The position numbers were made by a program, and so were the translations under genes. The notes beneath the pieces were generated by a model that was not told where the DNA came from, did no database searches, and saw only the letters and a program-made list of their open reading frames with translations. 5,551 bases of DNA from JBDRAU01 sp043823315 (GTDB lineage Bacteria > Patescibacteriota > UBA1384 > DTJR01), in contig JBDRAU010000057.1 of NCBI GenBank assembly GCA_043823315.1, forward strand, positions 1 through 5,551, in the 5' to 3' direction. Positions 1 through 4,764 of the stretch are shown one piece after another; within the stretch, counting starts at the first letter, position 1; each line of letters starts with the position of its first letter.

Positions 1-422
1 TTATCGACGATCGTGTCGGGATTTAGAATAAAAACGTAATGACTTTCTGCCCTAGTGTTCGCCTTATCTGTTTTATTCTTCGAGTGAACCGCCGACAGGC
101 GGGGAATCGAGAAGTTAGTTCTCGACCCGACTTCGTTAAAACTACGACGGGCAGGCAAGCTCGAACGATATGGGTACTTGCTCATATTATGCTTTAGTGC
201 GTATTTTATCCCGACATTATTTCCACCTGCGTAGCCCGTATTTTTATTTTTGATGGCGATAACTTTGCTGTAATTGTCTTTGACAAACTGGTATGAGCCG
301 TCCGATGAGCCGTTATCGACATAAATAATCTTGAATCTTTTATAACTGCTTGTAAAAAGAGAATCAAAACAATCCTTGAGGTCTTGGCGGCTGTTATATC
401 CGACAATTACAATCGAGATCAT
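1..422 (-). CDS. Glycosyltransferase family 2, partial (3' end off the window), with an in-frame repeat insertion
   Basis: The ATG at 422-420 opens a frame that stays open to the window edge (140 codons seen). It starts MISIVIVGYNSRQDL and shows the GT-A hallmarks of the rhamnosyltransferase/WcaE-like GT2 group: the nucleotide-sugar strand with VDNGSSDGS (residues 35-43), NTGYAGGNNVGI (61-72) and the metal-binding NPDT (134-137). In this group the GGNN and NPD motifs are normally about 20-25 residues apart. Here they are about 65 apart, because residues 85-116 are encoded by a palindromic repeat (75-169), with a further low-complexity stretch to about 128. The role is probably transfer of a sugar onto a surface glycan at the cytoplasmic face of the membrane. 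The ATG overlaps the TGA of the DUF2304 gene (ATGA), and no Shine-Dalgarno is visible, so translation probably depends on coupling. The family is clear from the motifs. Sugar specificity and whether the enlarged protein is active are unknown. Confidence 0.88.
   Translation of the reverse strand, partial: MISIVIVGYNSRQDLKDCFDSLFTSSYKRFKIIYVDNGSSDGSYQFVKDNYSKVIAIKNKNTGYAGGNNVGIKYALKHNMSKYPYRSSLPARRSFNEVGSRTNFSIPRLSAVHSKNKTDKANTRAESHYVFILNPDTIVD
75..169. repeat. Palindromic repeat element A, inside the glycosyltransferase frame
   Basis: The ends are imperfect inverted repeats: ATTCTTCGAG (75-84) and CTCGAACGAT (160-169), 8 of 10 paired. Inside are two further dyads: CCGCC/GGCGG (89-93 with 98-102) and TCGAGAA/TTCTCGA (107-113 with 119-125). 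A third module, CTACGACGGGCAGGC (142-156), matches 2702-2716 at 13 of 15 bases. The same terminal and core motifs recur at 471-522 (opposite orientation) and in part at 4706-4738. The element carries no stop in the host frame and adds about 32 residues. Confidence 0.8.
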
Positions 423-886
423 TTTTTGTTTGTTCTGGGTTTACTTGTTTTACACGACTTACGCAAAATTATCGTTCGAGCCTGTCGAGAACTTCTCGAC
501 TCGCGGTGCTCGCTCGAAGAATAAAGGGGTTTTACGTGAGTCGTGGTTTTAATATTTTCGAGGCCGTGTATGGCAATTTCTCTTGAAAGTTTAGCGACGT
601 GTTTTTCGATCCGGTTTGCTTTGACGTAGACGCGGTAAGTTATAAACATGACAAAAATCAGCCCCATGCCAAAAACCGTGCCAAGCCCGGTGCGATTTCC
701 GCCAAATAGTTTAATCGCTTCGCTTACCAAAAATGGAAAAAATGCAATTGCAGTAATCGCGAGCCACACTACGATCCAGAAAACCGTCATTTGGAGCGAT
801 TCTTTTTTTTCTCTGTAATCAACAATCGAACGAGACAGTACGACTAGGGCGAAAATTGCCGATAATATTTTAGCAAGAATTAACAT
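419..886 (-). CDS. DUF2304 family membrane protein
   Basis: This 155-residue protein has three hydrophobic segments (about 2-20, 33-54 and 69-89) followed by a charged, probably coiled-coil stretch (91-113, RIEKHVAKLSREIA). That layout, the FW..VVW pattern in segment two and the final RELAL-like helix fit the DUF2304 family, whose members are usually about 110-120 residues. They are, as I recall, often found next to DPM1-like glycosyltransferases. The function is not established. A membrane partner of the neighbouring glycosyltransferase is an inference from position. The start ATG overlaps the TAA of the upstream gene (TAATG) and has a GAGGA Shine-Dalgarno seven or so bases before it. The tail from about residue 114 to 145 is rich in Ser, Arg and Lys, and is encoded by a palindromic repeat (453-545). 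It is therefore probably not part of the family fold. Confidence 0.85.
   Translation of the reverse strand: MLILAKILSAIFALVVLSRSIVDYREKKESLQMTVFWIVVWLAITAIAFFPFLVSEAIKLFGGNRTGLGTVFGMGLIFVMFITYRVYVKANRIEKHVAKLSREIAIHGLENIKTTTHVKPLYSSSEHRESRSSRQARTIILRKSCKTSKPRTNKK
453..545. repeat. Nested palindromic element B, encoding the DUF2304 tail
   Basis: The outer arms are CACGACTTACGCAAAA (453-468) and TTTTACGTGAGTCGTG (530-545), which pair at 14 of 16 positions. Inside them sits a copy of the repeat seen at 75-169, in inverted orientation: ATCGTTCGAG (471-480) to CTCGAAGAAT (513-522). It is centred on a perfect dyad GTCGAGAA-C-TTCTCGAC (484-500). The outer arms look like terminal inverted repeats of a MITE-like unit, but I see no clear target-site duplication. 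Confidence 0.75.
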
Positions 887-1590
887 TATTTTGTCCTCGT
901 CAGTTTACTAAGCAGGAGTTTGATCACTATGTTTGTTCCGTTCAAAATGCTTTGGCCTTTTTTATTCGAATATTCGGTGTAAATAGCTTTTATCGGGACT
1001 TCAGCCATCTTTAGCTTGTGACGCTTCGCTTCGATGATAATTTCTGAACAAAATTCATAGCCCATGCCTTCGATATCAATTTTTGATATGGCACACTTAG
1101 AAAAAGCTTTGAATCCCGACTGGGAATCTGTTGTCCAAACTCTTGAGACGGCAAAAGTTATTAAATTTAATCCCCAGTTACCGATTTTCTTTATCGTCGG
1201 CATATTGCCCGTCTTTTTCAGGCGCGTTCCGATAACAATATCAGCCCGCTCCTGCAAGATTGGCGCAATCAGTTTTTCAATTTCTGACGGATCGTGCTGT
1301 CCGTCGCCGTCTAGAGTTACAATAATATCTGAATTTATCCTTTGGGTTGCTTTTAAACCTGTAATCGTAGCGCTTCCGGCACCCATATTGATCGGGTGGC
1401 GCAATAAGATCGCTCGGGTTCTAGAAATTTGCTCCTCGGAATTATCAGTCGAACCATCATCAACTGCAATCACAGAGATGCTGTTAACACCTTTAATCCG
1501 TCGCGGTATCGAGTTGATTACCCGCTTGATGATTTGCCCCTCATTATAAACCGGTATTACGATCGATAGGTGTTTACGAGGTTTGTTCAA
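886..1590 (-). CDS. DPM1-like family 2 glycosyltransferase (polyprenyl-phosphate sugar synthase type)
   Basis: This 234-residue GT-A protein belongs to the dolichol/undecaprenyl-phosphate glycosyltransferase group. Visible motifs are LSIVIPVYNEG (8-18, start of the nucleotide-binding fold), VDDGSTDNS (43-51), HPINMGAGSATITGL (65-79), the metal-binding LDGDGQHDP (93-101, Asp94 and Asp96), DSQSGFKAF (155-163) and EVPIKAIYTEYS (197-208). Members move a sugar from UDP or GDP onto a polyprenyl phosphate at the inner membrane face. This one has no C-terminal TM region, so the three-TM DUF2304 protein encoded next may anchor it (inference). The start is TTG at 1590, the first in-frame start that keeps the whole fold. 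It overlaps the end of the epimerase gene by 17 bases, and a GAGGAG lies about 13 bases upstream, longer than usual. Donor and acceptor cannot be told from sequence. Confidence 0.9.
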   Translation of the reverse strand: MNKPRKHLSIVIPVYNEGQIIKRVINSIPRRIKGVNSISVIAVDDGSTDNSEEQISRTRAILLRHPINMGAGSATITGLKATQRINSDIIVTLDGDGQHDPSEIEKLIAPILQERADIVIGTRLKKTGNMPTIKKIGNWGLNLITFAVSRVWTTDSQSGFKAFSKCAISKIDIEGMGYEFCSEIIIEAKRHKLKMAEVPIKAIYTEYSNKKGQSILNGTNIVIKLLLSKLTRTK

Positions 1591-2497
1591 AATAGTTTAC
1601 TGTCTCCTCTAGCCCCTCTTGTAATTTTGTTTTCGGTTCAAAACCGAGATTTTCCTTGATTTTTGCGAAACTCAGCGCGGAATTAAGCTGTTCTCCCGGT
1701 TTTCCCGTCGCGTGCTTGATCTCACCTGTGCTTTTAGTGATTTCTTTCATCAAATTAGCAATATCGTTGATATTTGTCTCGATGCCTGTGCCGACATTGT
1801 ATGTGTCGCTCTGGTCAGAGTCTAAAGCGGCTAAATTAGCCTCGACAACGTCCGATACATAGACAAAATCCCTTGTCTGCTCTCCACTACCGTAAATCGT
1901 AACCGGCTTGCCTTTGAGCATCAAGCCGGCAAAAATTGCCACTGCTCCGGCTTCGCCGTGGGGATCCTGACGCTTTCCGTAGACATTAGCATAGCGCAAA
2001 CAAACGGTTTGTAAACTGCTGGATTTAGCAAAAAAACTTATGAATTTTTCAGAGAAAAGCTTATTAATTCCATATGGCGAAACGGGATCTTCTTTAGCTT
2101 TTTCGGTTGTGGGCCTGTCGACTCCGTCGCCGTAAATTGCCCCGCCGGTTGAAGAGAAAATAAATTTTTTGACTTTATTTTGCACTGCTAACTCGAGCAG
2201 GTTGATAGTTCCGATTACGTTGGTTTTTACATCTTCCGCCGGCTTTTCGCAGGAAACCCTAACGCTCACTTGGGCGGCGAGGTGAAAAATCGCCTCCGGG
2301 GAAAACTTTTCAAAAACGCCGCGAAGACTATCTTTATCGGTAATATCAACTTCAAAAAATATCGCCTTTTTGTTGACGTTTTCCTTTTTGCCGGAGGAGA
2401 GATTATCGACGACAGCTACTTCGTGTCCTTTGTCGATTAAAGCATCAACAAGGTTGCTGCCTATAAACCCGGCACCACCGGTAACTAATATTTTCAT
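1574..2497 (-). CDS. NAD-dependent epimerase/dehydratase, UDP-glucose 4-epimerase-like (extended SDR)
   Basis: This 307-residue extended short-chain dehydrogenase/reductase has the NAD-binding GGAGFIGSN (residues 7-15; Gly7, Gly10, Gly13) and an acidic residue after strand two (VVDNLSSG, Asp31). It also has HLAAQVSVR (72-80), SSTGGAIYG (115-123) and the catalytic YGINK (Tyr142, Lys146). Further on come RYANVYG (168-174) and the substrate-site RDFVYVSDVV (209-218). Length and motifs match GalE-like UDP-hexose 4-epimerases of bacteria and archaea. A dehydratase or UDP-glucuronate epimerase role cannot be excluded. It probably supplies an activated sugar to the two transferases downstream. The ATG at 2497 is preceded by AAAGG with a five-base spacer. 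It is the first gene of the overlapping operon, and its own TATAAT lies just upstream. Confidence 0.92.
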   Translation of the reverse strand: MKILVTGGAGFIGSNLVDALIDKGHEVAVVDNLSSGKKENVNKKAIFFEVDITDKDSLRGVFEKFSPEAIFHLAAQVSVRVSCEKPAEDVKTNVIGTINLLELAVQNKVKKFIFSSTGGAIYGDGVDRPTTEKAKEDPVSPYGINKLFSEKFISFFAKSSSLQTVCLRYANVYGKRQDPHGEAGAVAIFAGLMLKGKPVTIYGSGEQTRDFVYVSDVVEANLAALDSDQSDTYNVGTGIETNINDIANLMKEITKSTGEIKHATGKPGEQLNSALSFAKIKENLGFEPKTKLQEGLEETVNYFEQTS

Positions 2498-2513
2498 AAA
2501 TACCTTTAATCAA

Positions 2514-2519
2514 ATTATA
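2514..2519 (-). promoter_or_regulatory. -10 box before the epimerase operon
   Basis: A perfect TATAAT on the minus strand ends 16 bases before the epimerase ATG. No good -35 hexamer stands 16-18 bases upstream. Transcription starting about seven bases downstream would give a very short leader that begins at the AAAGG ribosome binding site. Confidence 0.5.
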
Positions 2520-2558
2520 CTAATCTAATTTAAGCTTAAAACGAGAGAAAATTCAACA

Positions 2559-2724
2559 AGCCCTGTGAAGGAATTGTCATTGCGAGTACACGAAGCAATC
2601 TAGATTGCCACGCGAGGGGCATTAGGTTTGAGTTCCACCCTCAAACCGGCTCGCAATGACAACAGTTACCAAACCCAACAGGGCTCGCAATAACAACAGA
2701 GCTACGGTGGGCAGGCGCAATGAC
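2559..2724. repeat. Composite palindromic repeat region (CATTGCGAG type)
   Basis: There are several nested inverted repeats: AGCCCTGT/ACAGGGCT (2559-2566 with 2678-2685), a perfect 13-base pair TTGTCATTGCGAG/CTCGCAATGACAA (2574-2586 with 2650-2662), GCAATC-TA-GATTGC (2595-2608) and GGTTTGAG/CTCAAACC (2625-2632 with 2640-2647). The end motif CTCGCAATGACAACAG (2650-2665) is repeated with one change at 2684-2699 and in shortened form at 2715-2724. CTACGGTGGGCAGGC (2702-2716) matches a module inside element A. Repeats beginning with 'cattgcgag' and GAAGCAATC are widespread in unrelated bacterial genomes. No protein is encoded here. The region lies between two minus-strand genes and its stems could also stop transcription of the gene ending at 2733. 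Confidence 0.78.
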
Positions 2725-2732
2725 ATTAATAT

Positions 2733-3341
2733 TTATAACCTAAAAATCCGAATCAACTTTTCGCTCAGCATCTCGCCATATTCCATCTTTTCAGGAAGGT
2801 AGCGCAGGAGATAAGTTTTAATTTCAAATTCGTTTTGGCTTCCGAGTGGAATAGCAACAGGACTTTTTAGCCGTCCAACCGGTTCAAGATATAAAATTGA
2901 TTTTGTACCATGCTTGGCGACCCAGAAACTCTTTAGTTCATAAAAGGGGATATAGGTGTCGCGCGACAAAATTCCCGCCTCGTCAACGGCAAATTCCTGC
3001 GTCTTGGGCTTTTCGTGGGAAAGCTGAAAAGTGACGATTACAGCCAAAATAATTACGATTACCGGGAAGAAGTTTCCGGTGTAAATCAAGATTAGCGAAA
3101 GAACCATCGAAACTATCCCCACCATGAGTGACCAGTAAGGAGAACGCTCGAAAGTATAATAGTCCGGCGCCTTCCAGCGCAAGATTTTTTTGGAAAAAAC
3201 AGGAATAACCGGCTTGGTTTTTTTTGCCGTCGTTTTCTTGACAGGTTTTTTAACCGTACTGTTAGTCGGTTTTATTTTCTTCGGGGTAGTTTTGTCCTTC
3301 TTGCCCCGCGAAACTTTTGTGGAGTGGGGTACTTTTGCCAT
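2733..3341 (-). CDS. Hypothetical two-TM membrane protein with a lysine-rich N-terminal tail
   Basis: I do not recognise a named family. With the chosen start (MAKVPHSTK) it has 202 residues. Residues 2-52 form a basic, low-complexity tail full of Lys, Thr and Pro. A KILRWKAPDYYTFERSPYW stretch precedes a TM hairpin (about 70-89 and 90-107). A soluble C-terminal domain of about 95 residues follows, with a FAVDEAGILSRDTYIPFYEL section. The layout of a TM hairpin followed by a beta-rich domain resembles bacterial PH-like (YcxB/YdbT type) membrane proteins, but this is only a structural guess. The basic tail would sit in the cytoplasm and could touch nucleic acid or phospholipid. A start nine codons earlier (3368) is open, but it lies upstream of a TATAAT at 3349-3354, so the ATG at 3341 is preferred. 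It appears to be a single-gene unit. Confidence 0.75.
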   Translation of the reverse strand: MAKVPHSTKVSRGKKDKTTPKKIKPTNSTVKKPVKKTTAKKTKPVIPVFSKKILRWKAPDYYTFERSPYWSLMVGIVSMVLSLILIYTGNFFPVIVIILAVIVTFQLSHEKPKTQEFAVDEAGILSRDTYIPFYELKSFWVAKHGTKSILYLEPVGRLKSPVAIPLGSQNEFEIKTYLLRYLPEKMEYGEMLSEKLIRIFRL

Positions 3342-3348
3342 TTGTTCT

Positions 3349-3354
3349 ATTATA
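3349..3354 (-). promoter_or_regulatory. -10 box giving a nearly leaderless mRNA for the two-TM protein
   Basis: TATAAT on the minus strand is followed by seven bases and then ATGGCAAAA. Transcription would start at or beside the start codon, and no Shine-Dalgarno is present. No convincing -35 hexamer is visible. This box also argues for the start at 3341 rather than 3368. Confidence 0.55.
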
Positions 3355-3360
3355 TCACAG

Positions 3361-3375
3361 ACCAGCATAGCTGGT
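3361..3375. promoter_or_regulatory. Perfect dyad ACCAGC-ATA-GCTGGT upstream of the -10 box
   Basis: Six-base arms with a three-base centre sit between the expected -35 and -10 positions of the 3349-3354 promoter. That placement suits an operator. The plus strand downstream is T-rich, so a plus-strand terminator is another reading, but no plus-strand gene precedes it. Short dyads of this size also arise by chance. Confidence 0.3.
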
Positions 3376-3445
3376 ATTTTTCATTTGCTATTTTTTATTT
3401 TACATTGATTCGTTTATTTAGTCATTGACTTATTTAAAAGGTAAG

Positions 3446-3467
3446 GGCCCGCGTGGCAGCGCGGGCC
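3446..3467 (-). terminator. Rho-independent terminator of the GC-rich orphan gene
   Basis: GGCCCGCG (3446-3453) pairs perfectly with CGCGGGCC (3460-3467) around a six-base loop. Read on the minus strand, it begins 28 bases after the TGA of the 184-codon gene and is followed by CTTACCTTTTAAAT, a weak T tract. The all-GC stem stands out in an AT-rich intergenic region. Confidence 0.72.
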
Positions 3468-3495
3468 GGGAGTGATTCTATTCAGTCAACAGAGT

Positions 3496-4050
3496 TCACT
3501 TGTGCTTTTTGTTGGCCAGACGTCGCAGGCCGCCAAGCCGTTTGGCGATTGCTGCCATAACGGCGTGTTGGTGGTCCCGAGTCAGCTCATCCAGGTTGGC
3601 GTTGACATGCATCCCGATGCCATACTGGATTGCGGCGAAGTATTGGAGTGCTAGGCGGCTCACATGGCTTTGGATCTGATATCTCGATTTCCTCACTGCT
3701 TCAGTGAAGGGCTCGTTCGGGAAGCGATCGGTATTCACTACCTGAACGAGTGCTTCATCGAGATCGTCGAAGGCGCTTCCCCAGGGTTCGCCATCCCACA
3801 CGATTTCCTGGACCGTTTGCCAGTTCTCCCGTGGACTCCATATTTGCCGGTATTCCCCCCAGCGCAGATGGTTTTCGTCTATTGTGACATCCTGACGTCC
3901 GAGGAGCCATTTGTGGTCAATGCAGACCGATGTAACGAGCCTTGCTACTGCCCGTGCACGGCCTGGGCGGAAGGGGAATTGGACAAGACGGACGAAAGCC
4001 TGCTTCTTGGTTGGCCCAACGACTGTGTCAATGATCGGTTCGTCTCGCAT
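3496..4050 (-). CDS. Orphan hypothetical protein, 184 residues, in a GC-rich cassette
   Basis: I do not recognise the family. The protein appears soluble, with no signal peptide or TM segment. The N-terminal half is rich in Arg, Trp and Val (VRLVQFPFRPGRARAVARLV at 20-39; WGEYRQIWSPRENW at 64-77). The middle is acidic (DGEPWGSAFDDLDEALVQ at 86-103). The C-terminal half looks helical (SHVSRLALQYFAAIQYG at 128-144; HAVMAAIAKRLGGLRRLANK at 162-181) and ends in a basic tail KKHK. A GGAG lies seven bases before the ATG, which supports this frame over the overlapping plus-strand frame. Sampled rows are about 57% GC, against about 43% in the glycan operon, and codon choice differs. It has its own promoter, leader and terminator, which suggests a recently gained or independently moving unit. 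No function can be assigned. Confidence 0.7.
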   Translation of the reverse strand: MRDEPIIDTVVGPTKKQAFVRLVQFPFRPGRARAVARLVTSVCIDHKWLLGRQDVTIDENHLRWGEYRQIWSPRENWQTVQEIVWDGEPWGSAFDDLDEALVQVVNTDRFPNEPFTEAVRKSRYQIQSHVSRLALQYFAAIQYGIGMHVNANLDELTRDHQHAVMAAIAKRLGGLRRLANKKHK

Positions 4051-4060
4051 CTCTTAGCTC

Positions 4061-4146
4061 CAATCGCCTAGGTTTGTACCGTCGGCTATGGTATTTGTGC
4101 GGCGCTGATCCCAATCGCCTCGGCAATAATGCCACTGGCTATGGTA
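4061..4146 (-). repeat. Imperfect direct repeat in the leader of the orphan gene
   Basis: Two copies about 51-53 bases apart share CAATCGCCT[A/C]GG (4061-4072 and 4112-4123) and GGCTATGGTA (4084-4093 and 4137-4146), written on the plus strand. They lie in the predicted 5' untranslated region, the nearer one ending ten bases before the start codon and just upstream of the GGAG. Their role is unknown. A structured RNA, a protein-binding site or a duplicated short segment are all possible. Confidence 0.55.
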
Positions 4147-4173
4147 ATGAACCCTCTGCCAAGAGTTAGTAAC

Positions 4174-4202
4174 AAAATACTCCTGGTTGCTTCAGGAGTC
4201 AA
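4174..4202 (-). promoter_or_regulatory. Sigma-70-type promoter of the orphan gene
   Basis: On the minus strand TTGACT (4202-4197) and TATTTT (4179-4174) are separated by exactly 17 bases. This is the best two-part promoter in the window. The start would be near 4167, giving a leader of about 117 nt before the ATG at 4050. Confidence 0.6.
4179..4199 (-). terminator. Hairpin after the HIT gene, overlapping the orphan-gene promoter
   Basis: ACTCCTG (4179-4185) pairs perfectly with CAGGAGT (4193-4199) around a seven-base loop. On the minus strand it starts 33 bases after the HIT stop codon and is followed by ATTTTGTT, so it can act as a modest intrinsic terminator. The same bases form the spacer of the promoter at 4174-4202, so one or both readings may hold. 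Confidence 0.45.
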
Positions 4203-4231
4203 TGCCTTTGTATCGAAATTTTAAAAATAAA

Positions 4232-4636
4232 TTAAGTCAGTTTGGACTTAATTTTACTGGCGGTCTCTCCTCTTTCTTTTTCTGTCGTTTCTTTCCCCGG
4301 CCAGAGTTTTAATCCATCGTCGGAAAATCGGGGCATCACATGCAAGTGAACGTGTCTGACTACTTGACCGGCTGCTTTGCCGTTGTTTAGCCCTAGATTA
4401 AACCCATCAGCGCCGATCGCCTCAGTCAAAACCGCTCCGACCTTCTTGGCCACTTTCATCATCTCGCTGGCGAGTTCATCCGGTGTTTCTTCTAAAGAGT
4501 TAAAGTGCGTTTTTGGGACTACTAATGTATGCCCCAAATTAACCGGATTTATATCAAGAAAAACCAAAATCTTGTCATTTTCGAAAACCGTATCAGCTGG
4601 TATCTTGCCCTCGATAATGTCGCAGAATATACACAT
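4232..4636 (-). CDS. HIT-family (histidine triad) nucleotide hydrolase, HINT-like
   Basis: This complete 134-residue HIT protein begins CIFCDIIEGKIPADTVFEND, as bacterial HINT-like proteins do. Cys2 and Cys5, with His44 (PKTHF), may form the zinc site found in part of the family. VFLDINPVNLGHTLVVPK (25-42) is the substrate strand region. The triad is HVHLHV (His95, His97, His99), with the middle His as the expected nucleophile. Family members hydrolyse nucleoside phosphoramidates or related AMP-linked compounds in the cytosol. The natural substrate here is unknown. The length is normal and no key residue is missing. There is no obvious Shine-Dalgarno before the ATG at 4636. Upstream sequence is AT-rich repeats. 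It seems to be a single-gene unit followed by the hairpin at 4179-4199. Confidence 0.95.
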   Translation of the reverse strand: MCIFCDIIEGKIPADTVFENDKILVFLDINPVNLGHTLVVPKTHFNSLEETPDELASEMMKVAKKVGAVLTEAIGADGFNLGLNNGKAAGQVVRHVHLHVMPRFSDDGLKLWPGKETTEKERGETASKIKSKLT

Positions 4637-4705
4637 ATGAGTAAATTTCTAATTACTAATTTCTAATAAAATTTCCAATACTTAAATTTCTAAGTGAACG
4701 CCCTC

Positions 4706-4738
4706 TTCTTCGAGTGAGCCGAAGACGAATCGAGAAGT
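4706..4738 (+). repeat. Partial copy (C) of the TTCTTCGAG palindromic element
   Basis: TTCTTCGAGTGAGC (4706-4719) and ATCGAGAAGT (4729-4738) match element A at 76-89 and 106-115, with a shorter middle part. The right half of the element, including a CTCGAACGAT end, is absent, and other repeat sequence follows directly. Confidence 0.65.
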
Positions 4739-4743
4739 CCTAG

Positions 4744-4764
4744 ATCCTGAACCAAGTTCATGAT
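4744..4764. repeat. Short palindrome ATCCTGAAC-CAA-GTTCATGAT
   Basis: Nine-base arms with one mismatch directly follow the partial element C. The motif resembles the GATCCTGAA...TTCAGGAT palindromes that are scattered through many bacterial genomes. It suggests a patchwork of repeat modules between the HIT and VIT-like genes. Confidence 0.5.

Noticed and set aside
206..406. Minus-strand 66-codon frame
   Set aside because: It overlaps the glycosyltransferase gene in another frame. The GT2 motifs show the true frame, which begins at 422.
1064..1549. Plus-strand 161-codon frame
   Set aside because: It is the antisense of the DPM1-like gene, whose motifs and operon overlaps are clear. The product lacks recognisable features.
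2559..2724. CRISPR-like array
   Set aside because: The repeated end motifs are few, unequal and inverted, with no regular spacers and no cas genes.
3342..3368. Longer start for the two-TM protein (MLVCDIIEQ)
   Set aside because: These codons overlap the TATAAT at 3349-3354 and would place the start upstream of the likely transcript start.
3664..4071. Plus-strand 135-codon frame opposite the orphan gene
   Set aside because: It is antisense to the 184-codon frame. The minus frame has GGAG before its ATG, a matching promoter and a terminator; the plus frame has none of these. Since neither protein is recognised, the choice is strong but not absolute.
4051..4170. Possible small upstream ORF in the orphan-gene leader
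   Set aside because: Minus-strand frames are open for 30-40 codons, but none has an ATG with a ribosome site, and the repeats explain the apparent pattern.
4377..4640. Plus-strand 87-codon frame
   Set aside because: It is the antisense of the HIT gene, which is complete and has its histidine triad.
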